Position numbers and translations under genes: made by a program. Positions 43,020 through 52,071 of a DNA stretch of 64,000 nucleotides are shown here, piece after piece. This stretch comes from Gordonia amarae NBRC 15530 (GTDB lineage: Bacteria > Actinomycetota > Actinomycetes > Mycobacteriales > Mycobacteriaceae). Every line of letters begins with the position of its first letter. Positions within the stretch are counted from its first letter, which is position 1. The notes beneath the pieces are model-generated. The model had not been told where the DNA came from and did not search any database. It saw only the letters and a list, made by a program, of their open reading frames with translations. Where the stretch lies: contig NZ_BAED01000050.1 of the NCBI RefSeq assembly GCF_000241345.1, positions 62,001 to 126,000 of the forward strand, read 5' to 3'.

Positions 43020-43088
43020 GGTTGTTCCTCACTCCCCTGGTGCCGGTGATCCCGGCGACTGATACCAGTGTCGGCGAGTCGGGACTCC

Positions 43089-43125
43089 GATCACAGGGCC
43101 ATTTCGCACCCTGATCACAGGGCCA
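43089..43125. promoter_or_regulatory. Direct repeats in the PucR/monooxygenase promoter region
   Basis: GATCACAGGGCCA occurs at 43089-43101 and again at 43113-43125, 24 bases apart, 19-55 bases before the PucR start. Both copies face the same way, fitting an activator or autoregulator binding site on the same side of the helix at two-plus turns. Confidence 0.5.
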
Positions 43126-43143
43126 GAGGTGCATACTGCACAC

Positions 43144-44361
43144 ATGCAGGAGTCCTGGCCACTACCGTCACCGCAGGTCCGCGAACTGATTCGCCGAGCC
43201 TCGGAGCAGGCCATCAATCCCGACCCCGAATGGATCGAAACGCTGCAGACCGCCGCGCTCGGCGGCGAACGGATGGCCGAGGTGGCCGCCGACCCGCTGC
43301 TTGCCGACGGCATCCGGCACATCAACTGGACCAACACCATGAACTGGGTCGGATCCAATCTCGCCCGTCCCGGCGAGCCCGTTCCCGTCCACCTGTCCGC
43401 GGAGATCACCGGAGCGGTCCGCGACCTGGTGCGCCGCGGACTCGACGAGACCTCGCTCGACGCTTTCCGCACGGCGCACGGCGTCGCGTGGCGGCTGTGG
43501 ATGGATATCTGCTTCGGCCTCACCGGCGACGTCGACGACCTGCGCGAGCTCCTCGACGTGAGCTCACTGTCGATCTCCGCGTTCATCGAGGACACCGTCG
43601 ACGCGATGAACACACTGATGCGGGCCGAACGCGCCGAACGGGCCCGCGACATCGCGAGCCGGCGCGGCGAGGCCATCGCCCTCGTGCTCGAAGGTGCGCC
43701 GATACCGGTGCAGCGGGCCGAGGCACAGCTCGGTTACCGGCTGTCCGGGCAGCGGCACCTGGCCCTCGTGGTGTGGAGCACCGCACCCGGCAACTCCGCC
43801 GACCTCGAATCGGTGATCGACGACATCACCCGCGGCTGCGGCCGGGACCGGCCGCTGGCGATGATGGCCAGCGCGTCGTCGTGGTGGATGTGGCTCCCGG
43901 CCGCGCCGGAGCCGTTCGCACCACCCGCGCTCGACGGCCGCCCGGGCGTCCGGATCGCCGCGGGCAGGAGCGCACCCGGCGTCGACGGCTTCCGCGAGAG
44001 CCACTTCCAGGCCACGGCCACGCAACGCCTGATGGCTGACGCCGCATCCGGGGACCGGCGCTTCGCACGGTACGACGAGGTACGGCTCGTCGCGATGCTC
44101 ATCGGCGATCCGGCCGCGGCGCAGGCCTACCTGACCGACACCCTGGGCGACCTCCGGGACGCGGACACCGAGCTCGTCGACACCCTGCGGACCTGGATCC
44201 GATTGCAGTGCAACATGTCCCATACCGCCGAAGCCATGTTTACGCACCGCAACACGGTGGTCCGCAGAATCGCCCGGGCCGAGGCGCTCCTGCCGCGCCC
44301 GCTCGACACCTGCATGGTCGATCTCGCGGCCTGCCTGGAGCTGCTGAGCTGGCGGCGGTAG
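43144..44361 (+). CDS. PucR-type transcriptional regulator
   Basis: 405 aa from ATG 43144. A helical sensing region is followed by a GGDEF-like/CdaR middle part (SASSWWMWLPAAP) and the C-terminal PucR HTH: ELVDTLRTWIRLQCNMSHTA, MFTHRNTVVRRIARAEALL. Regulators of this class control purine, amine or steroid catabolism. It is divergent from the Baeyer-Villiger gene and is its probable activator; a role in the downstream amine operon is possible. Confidence 0.87.
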   Translation: MQESWPLPSPQVRELIRRASEQAINPDPEWIETLQTAALGGERMAEVAADPLLADGIRHINWTNTMNWVGSNLARPGEPVPVHLSAEITGAVRDLVRRGLDETSLDAFRTAHGVAWRLWMDICFGLTGDVDDLRELLDVSSLSISAFIEDTVDAMNTLMRAERAERARDIASRRGEAIALVLEGAPIPVQRAEAQLGYRLSGQRHLALVVWSTAPGNSADLESVIDDITRGCGRDRPLAMMASASSWWMWLPAAPEPFAPPALDGRPGVRIAAGRSAPGVDGFRESHFQATATQRLMADAASGDRRFARYDEVRLVAMLIGDPAAAQAYLTDTLGDLRDADTELVDTLRTWIRLQCNMSHTAEAMFTHRNTVVRRIARAEALLPRPLDTCMVDLAACLELLSWRR

Positions 44362-44799
44362 CGTGCCACATTCTGCGCATACTCCAAAAGCCACATTCAT
44401 GGTGTTGAATGATCCTTCGTGAATTAGATTCCTCGCTTTATTCTGGCAAATAGTGAAGCCCCCAGAATTGGTGGGAATGCATAATTACAGACCAGGTTGC
44501 AACGAATTGCGCAACGTTCATGCATTCTTACCGCAGCGTAAGTTATCCATGCTGATGAACTCAAAGTCGCAGGTAGGCCCGCTGCACCGCAGCCCCTCAC
44601 CGGCCGTCAATCCTCTGATCGAGCCAATCATCGGTCTAATTTCTGCTAACTGATACATCACGGAGAGAGATATTCACCGTATTCCTGCGATTCACCCCCG
44701 AATTAAACGAAACGCGGTCTAGTCTGTAAAAATCGAGCCATTGGGGAGCCTCGTAACACCGGCTCTACCGCAGGAGGTTGACCTTTCGAAGGGAGTCGC
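44362..44799. other. AT-rich intergenic region
   Basis: About 440 bases whose base composition is clearly more AT-rich than the surroundings, marking the boundary from the catabolic cluster to accessory genes. A 66-codon open frame at 44453-44653 has no ribosome site and an unlikely composition. GTTATCCAT near 44540 and an AT-rich block around 44690-44730 may belong to the promoter of the next gene. No stable long hairpin was seen. Confidence 0.5.
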
Positions 44800-45141
44800 A
44801 TGTCCGCGCCTAATAGCTCCACGGACAGCCCGGTGCAGTCCGGCAGTTCTGTACGTTCGTACCCACCCGTCTCCCATCTCGGCGACCCCGTCCTGGCCGA
44901 AGCGATGCGAAGTTCTACCGAAACGCCCAGTACTGAAACCACATTCACAGGCGAGGCCGCGGCCGTGGGTCCCGCCTCGCATTTCCTGCGACTGGTCACC
45001 CTCGTCGACGACGGGGACTCCCTGACACGGGACGGCGACACCAAGGCCCAGGTTCTCGACGAGCTCGAATCGATCATCGAGGTGCAGCAGGAGACCCTCG
45101 CCCGCCTGGAGTGCCTGTACCAGACCATTCGCGAGCTGTGA
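44800..45141 (+). CDS. Small acidic protein of unknown function
   Basis: 113 aa from ATG 44800 with GAAGGGA 5-7 bases upstream. The first ~60 residues are Ser/Thr/Pro-rich and probably disordered; residues ~75-113 form an acidic helix (DTKAQVLDELESIIEVQQET). No family recognised. It stands alone between the AT-rich region and the Phd-like gene. Confidence 0.6.
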   Translation: MSAPNSSTDSPVQSGSSVRSYPPVSHLGDPVLAEAMRSSTETPSTETTFTGEAAAVGPASHFLRLVTLVDDGDSLTRDGDTKAQVLDELESIIEVQQETLARLECLYQTIREL

Positions 45142-45181
45142 GACACTGAACCCCGGTCGAATACCCGTTCGACCCCAAGGG

Positions 45182-45211
45182 TTGATCAAGTGTTTATCAG
45201 ACCGCTAATAT
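45182..45211 (+). promoter_or_regulatory. Leaderless promoter of the Phd-like gene
   Basis: TTGATC (45182-45187) and TAATAT (45206-45211) are 18 bases apart, close to consensus. The ATG at 45218 is 6 bases after the -10 box and no ribosome site precedes it, so the mRNA probably starts at the start codon. Confidence 0.55.
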
Positions 45212-45217
45212 GTTCGT

Positions 45218-45682
45218 ATGGTCGCCACCGAAACCTTCACCGAACTCCTGCGCCGCCCCCGTGACGTCGTCGCCAAGACCGACGACGGCCCCGTCCACAT
45301 CACCCGCCGCGACGCCGACGACCTCATCCTCATGCGCGCCGACGACCTCGACCAGCAGGAACGGGGAATCGCGGCGGCCTCCGGACTGCTACGCGCCACG
45401 CTGCGCTCCGACGGCAACCTGACCACGGCCTTCGACTCCCTGTACCCCTGGTTCGCACTCCTGTCACCCGCCGAACAGAAGGCATGCGTCGACGACGTGT
45501 CCAAGCACCTGTGGAGCGCCGCGGACCTCGGCACCTACGGGGCGCTGCTGCGCCGGGTGACCGGCTGGCGCACCACGGCCGAGGGGTATGCCGCCGGCGC
45601 GACCGCCCCCGCCGACATCCAGTGGAGCTCGGAGGCGGTTGCCGAGGCCACCACCACACGCCCTCGGCGCGCCCGCAAGTAG
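45218..45682 (+). CDS. Phd/YefM-like antitoxin-type protein without visible toxin
   Basis: 154 aa. The first ~50 residues (TFTELLRRPRDVVAKTDDGP, VHITRRDADDLILMRADDL) match the prevent-host-death fold that binds DNA. The C-terminal ~100 residues are helical with SLYPWFALLSPAEQKACVDD and no named domain. No toxin gene (Doc, PIN or RelE type) adjoins it; the next gene is a convergent helicase. It may be an orphan regulator or antitoxin. Confidence 0.7.
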   Translation: MVATETFTELLRRPRDVVAKTDDGPVHITRRDADDLILMRADDLDQQERGIAAASGLLRATLRSDGNLTTAFDSLYPWFALLSPAEQKACVDDVSKHLWSAADLGTYGALLRRVTGWRTTAEGYAAGATAPADIQWSSEAVAEATTTRPRRARK

Positions 45683-45701
45683 GGGCGCCCACGGGCGGCG
45701 G

Positions 45702-47354
45702 CTACAGGCCGAGCCGCTTCGCGACGTCGGGTCCGCCGACCTCGCGGACGAACTCGGGATCACCGCACACCACGAGCTGGTCGCGGGCCCGTGAAAGCCC
45801 CACGTACAGGCGCTCTTTGGAACGATCTCGCGGTTTGGTCTCATTGAGGGCGAGCACGACGACGCGACGTTCGAGTCCTTTGAAGCCGAGGACGTGCCCG
45901 TAGAACACCTGCTCGTCGTCCCAGAAGGTGCCCCAGTACGCGGTCGGCCCCTCTTGCTGCCGGGCCACCTGTTCGTAGTGCCGGCTGCCGGTGGTGAGCA
46001 GCGCGATGTCCTCGGGCCGCCAGCCCTCGTCCATCAGCGTGTCCACCTCGTCGTCCGCGCGCTCTAGTGCCTCGGCGGGGCTGCACGGGAGGAACCGCAC
46101 CTCGGGTCCGTCGCCGCCTTTGAGCTGCATCCGTTGTCCCACAAGGGGGCTGAAGGTGGTGGCGATCTGCCGGGTGTTGCGCATGTTCTGGTCCAGCACC
46201 AGCGGCACGAGGTCGACCGGCGGGTCGCCGTGCCGGTCGAACACGCGTTGCGCCTCGTCACTGAAGACGTAGACACCGCCTTCGTCGGGGTCACGCAGGC
46301 AGGCGAGGACGGGCCGCCACCAGTCGTCGGCGAAGTCCTGCGCCTCATCGATCACGACGGCGTCGAACCGGCGTCCCCAGTCGAGCTGTTCGGCGAGTTC
46401 AGCCATCTGCGCGGGCAGTTCATGTTCCCAAAAGTGTTGTGATTCATCAGATCTGAGATTTTCATCGGGACCTTCGGCGGCACCCCACCCGACACCCAGC
46501 CGATGAAACTCACCGACGTAGGCGGGACGCTCCTTGTATTTCCAGGTACCGGTGAGCCGGGTCAGGTACGACGCGAGGCCATGCGAATAGCAGATGAGCG
46601 CGACCCGCTTGCCGGCCTTGGTGAGCCGGCGCGACTGCTCCACCGCCAAGTACGTCTTGCCGCTGCCGGCGCCGCCCCGGATCTCGACCCGGTTGAGTAA
46701 TCCGATCGCGCCGAGCAGCACGCTCTGCTGCTGGGTGAGCAGTTCGGCCGCCGACTCGTTCTCCATTGCCTGCGCCACCACATCCCGTTGAGACAGGCTG
46801 CGGCCGTTGAGGATCGAGGTGAGTTGCTCGATGCCGATGGGGCCGAGGAACGGCAGGTCGCCTTCCTTCTTGTGCGACACCCTCCGGATGAGTGGGAACA
46901 GGTCCGCCAGCTGGGTGCGGTCGACGACCTTCCAGCGCGGGCAGTCGGGAGCCGAGAAGCTGCCGGGCAGTTCCGAATGCGGCAGCGCCACCACGTGGTC
47001 CCACCGCAACCGGCCCAGCGTCCACTCCGGACGGTTCTCCACATACTCGCGCAGCGCGTAGCAGGCGTCGCGGGACTGCGCGACCGGATTGATCACCTTC
47101 GGCGGTTCTCCGGTCCGCCCCTGGAACCAGTCGACGCCGTCGTGCCACACCTCCCCGCCCTTGACCTCGACGCACACGATGCCCGCACCGTTGATCGCCA
47201 CCAGAATGTCGACCTCGTGGTCCTTCTGATGGTCGGTGACCCGCTGCCCGAAGATCATCACATCCTCGTCGAGCAGCTGGTCACGCAGAAGGTTCCACAC
47301 CTGCTGCTCCGCGCTGCTGGCAAACCGCGGTGTCTCGGGATACATCTGCGGCAA
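45702..47354 (-). CDS. NERD-domain UvrD-like helicase
   Basis: 550 aa from a TTG at 47354 that follows GAGGGAGG by ~7 bases; ATG 47345 is an alternative. Residues ~10-120 are a nuclease-related (NERD) domain with HEVDILVAINGAG and CVEVKGGEV as the acidic/Lys site. The rest is a superfamily 1 helicase: Walker A GGAGSGKTYLA, VVIDEAQDF, FKGLERRVVVLALNE and YVGLSRARDQL. The fused nuclease-helicase suggests DNA end processing or defence. It is divergent from an HNH endonuclease gene with 61 bases between starts. Confidence 0.88.
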   Translation of the reverse strand: MPQMYPETPRFASSAEQQVWNLLRDQLLDEDVMIFGQRVTDHQKDHEVDILVAINGAGIVCVEVKGGEVWHDGVDWFQGRTGEPPKVINPVAQSRDACYALREYVENRPEWTLGRLRWDHVVALPHSELPGSFSAPDCPRWKVVDRTQLADLFPLIRRVSHKKEGDLPFLGPIGIEQLTSILNGRSLSQRDVVAQAMENESAAELLTQQQSVLLGAIGLLNRVEIRGGAGSGKTYLAVEQSRRLTKAGKRVALICYSHGLASYLTRLTGTWKYKERPAYVGEFHRLGVGWGAAEGPDENLRSDESQHFWEHELPAQMAELAEQLDWGRRFDAVVIDEAQDFADDWWRPVLACLRDPDEGGVYVFSDEAQRVFDRHGDPPVDLVPLVLDQNMRNTRQIATTFSPLVGQRMQLKGGDGPEVRFLPCSPAEALERADDEVDTLMDEGWRPEDIALLTTGSRHYEQVARQQEGPTAYWGTFWDDEQVFYGHVLGFKGLERRVVVLALNETKPRDRSKERLYVGLSRARDQLVVCGDPEFVREVGGPDVAKRLGL

Positions 47355-47415
47355 CGGTCGACCTCCCTCTCGTCTCCCTGCACTCTCCCACACCCCGACC
47401 GCCTACACTCCTCCC

Positions 47416-48486
47416 ATGCCACCACCCAGCGACGACCCCCTCACCCTGGGCCAACGCCTGGTGGCGGTCCTGGAGGGCGGCCAGCGCGTGGCCACCTACA
47501 AACTCGCGGTGATGGTCGCTCTCCTCGACCTCGCCGTCGAGAACGTCCCCGAGGATCCGGACGCCCCGGTGTCCATCAACCTCGACACCCTCGCCGATCG
47601 CGTGATGGAAGGCTACTGGCGCCAGCTCCGCCCCCTCGACGGCCACGACCTGCGCCAGTCCAACGACGGCCGCGGTGTCGTCTTCACCCAGATCACCCGC
47701 CTGCGCGAGGCCGTCACATCGCCCCGTTCCCGCGAGGTCCCCCTGGACACCGCAGCCCTCCTCGCCCCGGATGTCTACGCCGACGCACGGCTGACAATCA
47801 AGAAGAACCTGGTCCGCTACCCGCTCAAGCTCCTGCAACGCGTCGGCAGCGGCTCCTACGACTGCTTCCTCTACGACGACAGCTGGCTGGGCACCGACTC
47901 AACTCGCGTTATCGACGCCCACGGCAACAGCATCGAACTGTTCCCCGGCGTCTGCCACACCCTCGCCCGCCTCGCCCCGCTGGTGAAGCCGGCCTTCCAA
48001 CTCGCCTGGGTCGAGGACGTCCGACGCATGAACAAGAACCTCCTCGACGACGGCCCCGACCTGGCCCACCACCTGTTCGGTTCCGACCGGATCTCCCTGA
48101 CCCGCCCCGGTATCGCCCTGGCCGACACCTTCGGCAACGCCTGCTTCTACTGCGACACCACACTCAGGTCCGGCCGCCACGTGGACCACGTCCTCCCCTG
48201 GTCCCGGGTGGGTATCGACGGCCTCACGAACCTCGTACTCTCCTGTCCAGCCTGCAATTCCAGCAAGTCCGATATCCTCCCCGCCACCGACCTGGTGACC
48301 CGGGCCCTGGACCGCGGCCGCACCACTCTCGACGATCTCGCCGAATCCATCAACTGGCCAAGCCAATTCGACAGGGTCCGGTCCGCCGCCCACGGCCTCT
48401 ACCTGACCCAACCACCAACCACCCCAGTCTGGCTGGGCGCCAAGTCGATCTCCCCACTGGGCACCGTCGACATCGTGTGGCGATAG
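47416..48486 (+). CDS. HNH endonuclease with large N-terminal domain
   Basis: 356 aa from ATG 47416. The C-terminal HNH domain is CFYCDTTLRSGRHVDHVLPW followed by LVLSCPACNSSKSD: two CxxC pairs for zinc and an Asp-His metal site. The N-terminal ~220 residues (LVAVLEGGQRVATYKLAVMV and onward) occur with stand-alone HNH proteins in defence settings. It shares a divergent promoter region with the NERD helicase, so the pair may form one system. Confidence 0.85.
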   Translation: MPPPSDDPLTLGQRLVAVLEGGQRVATYKLAVMVALLDLAVENVPEDPDAPVSINLDTLADRVMEGYWRQLRPLDGHDLRQSNDGRGVVFTQITRLREAVTSPRSREVPLDTAALLAPDVYADARLTIKKNLVRYPLKLLQRVGSGSYDCFLYDDSWLGTDSTRVIDAHGNSIELFPGVCHTLARLAPLVKPAFQLAWVEDVRRMNKNLLDDGPDLAHHLFGSDRISLTRPGIALADTFGNACFYCDTTLRSGRHVDHVLPWSRVGIDGLTNLVLSCPACNSSKSDILPATDLVTRALDRGRTTLDDLAESINWPSQFDRVRSAAHGLYLTQPPTTPVWLGAKSISPLGTVDIVWR

Positions 48487-48597
48487 CGTCGAACCCTATC
48501 CACAGCTGATCAACCTCGGAGGTTTCTTCCGGCGGATCCGGTGTGCTACTCGTTGTGGGTCATTCCGGTTCGGGTTCCGGATATCGAGGGGGTTCTG

Positions 48598-48960
48598 ATG
48601 ACACGAGTTGATCCGTCGTCACTGCGCACGGCGGCAAAGCTGATCGGCGATTCGCCGACGGCGGGGTCGGTGCCCACGATGAGTACACCGGGTTCGGACC
48701 CGAACCACGGTGGTGCAGGCGCGGTTCGAGATGGAGCTTCGGGGATTTCGGGGACGGAGACCGCATCTGCGCTGCAGACTGCGGCCGATTCGTGTGAAAC
48801 GGCATACAACGTGGTGGGCGGACGCCTGAGCGCCTGGGTCTCTGTTCTGACGACAGCCGCCGACACCTACTCCGGAACCGATGATCAAGCATCGAAACGC
48901 GTAGCAGCACTGGGTGATTTCAACGGATCATGGGCGGCGCCGAAGGGCCGACACCGGTGA
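48598..48960 (+). CDS. Small ESX/WXG100-like protein, first gene of type VII-like operon
   Basis: 120 aa from ATG 48598 with GAGGGGG upstream. Helical and Ala/Ser/Thr-rich with LQTAADSCETAYNVVGGRLS and a W in RLSAWVSVLTTAAD, as in mycobacterial proteins encoded beside WXG100-type substrates. The stop overlaps the start of the following gene (GTGA), so the two are coupled and likely form a heterodimer. Confidence 0.65.
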   Translation: MTRVDPSSLRTAAKLIGDSPTAGSVPTMSTPGSDPNHGGAGAVRDGASGISGTETASALQTAADSCETAYNVVGGRLSAWVSVLTTAADTYSGTDDQASKRVAALGDFNGSWAAPKGRHR

Positions 48961-51215
48961 CCGTACCAACGCGATCTCAGATAAACGGCTTCCAGCTGGA
49001 AAAGTTGGCGACAGCCTCGGAACGGATCACCGCCCTCGGTCGACAGATCAAGTCCGATGGTGTGCGTGTCAGAGACGCGATCACCGAACTGGCCTGGGAT
49101 GGCGACGGAGCCAACGCGGCGGAGCTTCGGGCAGAAGACGAGTACCACGAGTTTCGGCGCGCTGCAATCGAACTAGAGGATATGAGTGAGTCGGTATCGT
49201 CGGGCCTATCGTGGCTGTCGGACACATCGAATTCGTTGAAGCTTCGTGTAGTCAGTTGTCAGCTTCAGAAGTTCGATGTCAACGACGACTGGGTGGTCAT
49301 CGACAAGTTCGATTACGCATCCGCCGACGCCACGGACGAGTCCACGGAGGACACGGCGTTGCGAGAGCAGCGCGCCGAGATCGCCAAGACGGAAACCGTG
49401 CTGCTGCAGCAACTGGCACAGACATTCAGCGACCAGGACACCGACTTCGCAGCAGCAGTTCTCAAACACAGTGAAGCGTTGGAGCGGCTGACGCCCGTGT
49501 CATCGGCGATCGGGGGTGGTATCGGCGATCGGATCGGCGACGAGCTCGCCGCAGGCGAAACCCTGACCGAGTGGGAACAAAAGATCCTCAACGTTGCGAC
49601 CACCCATCTCAACTTCGAGACGACGACCGATCTGAGTCTCGGCCGGCCAACCACTATCCCGCAGGGTCACTTCGACTTCCTCCGCGAGATCAGCCGCGAC
49701 CTCGACGGACTGACAATGAAGGAGATCCTCGCGCTCAGCGACGGACAAACGCCCAGAACCCGGACCAATCTGGCGAGCGCGGTCGAACTGATCGGTTGTC
49801 CCGGCCTGCGAACGGAGTCGGGCGACCAGGGTGGTGTGGCTCAGGTCCCCGACGGTATCCGCAGCCTGCTGACATCGGACCTGACCACCTCCACCGGAGG
49901 CATGTTTCCCGACAAGGACGGAATATCTCATGAGTACACCGTGATTGACCGGTTGGACGAGGTTCGGGACCTGACCACTTTCATAGCCGCGGGTAGTCCG
50001 AATCTGCAGGGTTCGGATATCAACCGTGGTATGGCCAAACAGATCTCCGAAATCAGCAGGGCAACAAGCCAGACCGGCAGGGCGATGGGCAATGGCCTGC
50101 GGTTGGAGCCGGACGAACTCAACAACCTCATGTCGCACACATTGGAGATCGCGGGTCAAGATAAGATAGCCGCCCGAGACTTCATCACCGGTAAGGACAT
50201 GAACGTCACCTGCGACAACGGCGGCCGGTACGTGGCAAACGACCACCTGGAAGGTTTGACACAGCATCGCTGGGGTACACGGACTGCCGGCCTGGAAAAA
50301 ATGTTCAGCTGGATAGGTGACGACGCGGGCGCCACAACGCCATTCGCGAAGGAACTCACCCGCGACGCGGCCACCTCTCTGGGCAACTACCTCGGCTCCG
50401 AGGAGTACCTCGACACCAATAAGAAACTGGGTATCAACACCCCCGGGCTTGCCCAGATCTTCGCGAACGCTGTCCATCCCTACCTGGGCAGTTACGTCGG
50501 CGCAGAAGGCTTGGCAGGCATTCCCGATCGAGGTGTCGACGACCTGAGCACGGATCAACTCAAGCGTGTGTTCCAGTCTCTGAACACAGATCCGGAGGCG
50601 GCGGCCACCATGAACACCGAAGCTGCCAAGTGGCAGAACCTGATGGCCTACCATTACGGCGCCGACCCCGACGCACCGTTGGCGACCCGGTCGGGGATGC
50701 TGAACCAGGCGATGACGGAGGGCAGCAAACAAGCGGTCGAAGTGATATCCGATGAGCAGAAGAGCGTGTACGAACGGAAGAAGTTGACCTACCTGGCGAT
50801 CAAAGACGTTGGCTGGCTGTTTCCCCAAACTGCGATCTTTGAACCGGCCCTCCAACAACCCGTGACAGATTGGGTAATCGGCAAGGAGCCGACCCAAGCG
50901 GACGCCACCAACGACCATACCAACCCAGATAAAATTCGTTCCCTGAATGACCCGTCCGCACACAATTACTCCATCCTGAAAGGATATTCTGAGAAGCCCG
51001 GGAACGAGTGGGTGCGCCGTGAGCATCCCAACTTGTTTGATCAGGATGGACTGAGCTGGGAGAAGATTCATTCCAACCAGCGCCTTGAGAATGATTTCGA
51101 CAGAGCAGCCTCCGAGATGGAGAAAAGAGGTGGTCCCGAGCTGTCAGACTGGTTGCAAGGATACGACAAAGGCGTGAAGGCAACGGAGTCGCACGGCGCG
51201 GATGGTGTGAAATGA
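48957..51215 (+). CDS. Large WXG-containing, TPR-repeat-region-like protein
   Basis: 752 aa from GTG 48957. The N-terminal ~100 residues form a helical hairpin with Trp47-x-Gly49 in LAWDGDGAN, the WXG100 turn. The remainder (e.g. LRVVSCQLQKFDVND, LGNYLGSEEYLDTNKKLGIN, FANAVHPYLGSYVGAEGLAG) resembles the large actinobacterial proteins annotated as TPR repeat region-containing. It is a candidate type VII secretion substrate or effector, with a lipoprotein encoded next. GC content falls along the gene. No known toxin domain is recognised at the C-terminus. Confidence 0.7.
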   Translation: MTVPTRSQINGFQLEKLATASERITALGRQIKSDGVRVRDAITELAWDGDGANAAELRAEDEYHEFRRAAIELEDMSESVSSGLSWLSDTSNSLKLRVVSCQLQKFDVNDDWVVIDKFDYASADATDESTEDTALREQRAEIAKTETVLLQQLAQTFSDQDTDFAAAVLKHSEALERLTPVSSAIGGGIGDRIGDELAAGETLTEWEQKILNVATTHLNFETTTDLSLGRPTTIPQGHFDFLREISRDLDGLTMKEILALSDGQTPRTRTNLASAVELIGCPGLRTESGDQGGVAQVPDGIRSLLTSDLTTSTGGMFPDKDGISHEYTVIDRLDEVRDLTTFIAAGSPNLQGSDINRGMAKQISEISRATSQTGRAMGNGLRLEPDELNNLMSHTLEIAGQDKIAARDFITGKDMNVTCDNGGRYVANDHLEGLTQHRWGTRTAGLEKMFSWIGDDAGATTPFAKELTRDAATSLGNYLGSEEYLDTNKKLGINTPGLAQIFANAVHPYLGSYVGAEGLAGIPDRGVDDLSTDQLKRVFQSLNTDPEAAATMNTEAAKWQNLMAYHYGADPDAPLATRSGMLNQAMTEGSKQAVEVISDEQKSVYERKKLTYLAIKDVGWLFPQTAIFEPALQQPVTDWVIGKEPTQADATNDHTNPDKIRSLNDPSAHNYSILKGYSEKPGNEWVRREHPNLFDQDGLSWEKIHSNQRLENDFDRAASEMEKRGGPELSDWLQGYDKGVKATESHGADGVK

Positions 51216-51895
51216 GGACCAGTCAAATTCGTCACAGATCTCTGGCGAGAGCAGCAAATTACCTGGCAGCAGCCGTGGTCGTGCTAGCAGCGGCACCCGG
51301 ATGCAGCAATGAAGCACCTCCCTATGACGCTACGGACCCGCGGACACAGAGGACGGCGGACGACTATCCGATGGTGTGGATCGAGAATCCAGCATTGGAT
51401 TTGACAAGTTCAGATGGAACTTTCATCCGGGGCTTCCTCGAGTCCTGGCTCCTAAGTGTCAGAATCGGCAAGAAGGGCAACTTTCCCGGTTTCAGCACCG
51501 CATATGGGGAATCTCTAACAATCAGCTTGAACTATGGCCCCTTCTACAGCGAGCCTTTTGTCAGCTACCTATGGCCGGCACCTTATACTGATCTCTCGTC
51601 ACTTGAAGAGCGATCGGAGCCGGCATCGAGACCTGTTGGAGTGGCCGTGGTATGCATGACGACCGATCCGCTAGAGAATCAAGGGTATGAATTTTCATTC
51701 ACCTACGAACGCAGCGGCCGGCTACCCGTTTCCCATCAGGCAGGGCCTCGTTCGACTCCTCGCTCCAAGATATTCGGCGACTGGAAACTGATCGAGCTGC
51801 TATCCCCCAGCAAGGAGCGACAGAAGCGGTGCGAAAGCCTTCCGAGACCCTTCCCATTCAATGTCCGAAAATCAACACCAGGCTGGCCTGCATAG
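51212..51895 (+). CDS. Lipoprotein, third gene of the type VII-like operon
   Basis: 227 aa, overlapping the preceding gene by four bases. A basic N-terminus, hydrophobic core and lipobox AAPGC (Cys at residue ~31) make it a membrane lipoprotein facing outward. The mature part has YPMVWIENPALDLTSSDGTF and no assigned domain. Coupling to the WXG-like gene suggests an immunity, receptor or assembly role at the cell surface. Its base composition is lower in GC than the core genes. Confidence 0.72.
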   Translation: MRTSQIRHRSLARAANYLAAAVVVLAAAPGCSNEAPPYDATDPRTQRTADDYPMVWIENPALDLTSSDGTFIRGFLESWLLSVRIGKKGNFPGFSTAYGESLTISLNYGPFYSEPFVSYLWPAPYTDLSSLEERSEPASRPVGVAVVCMTTDPLENQGYEFSFTYERSGRLPVSHQAGPRSTPRSKIFGDWKLIELLSPSKERQKRCESLPRPFPFNVRKSTPGWPA

Positions 51896-52071
51896 CCACC
51901 TGACGGTGCCAGGGGACGATCCCGGCGTTTGCCCGGGCACCTATCCTGAGTGCTGATCGTGGGCGTCATTACCGAAGTACATCAGCTCCCAGATCGCGGG
52001 TTCTGTTGTCTCATAAAACATTTCGATGTTCTTTCAATGTATGAGGGTGACGCAACCGCAGACCGCCGCAC
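51896..52071. other. Intergenic region after the type VII-like operon
   Basis: A short gap between convergent genes. GGGACGATCCCGGC... near 51913 and an AT-rich TCATAAAACATTTCGATGTT near 52010 are the only notable parts. No gene is seen. Confidence 0.4.

Noticed and set aside
44453..44653. Small 66-codon gene in the AT-rich gap
   Set aside because: No ribosome site, no homology and atypical composition for this organism.
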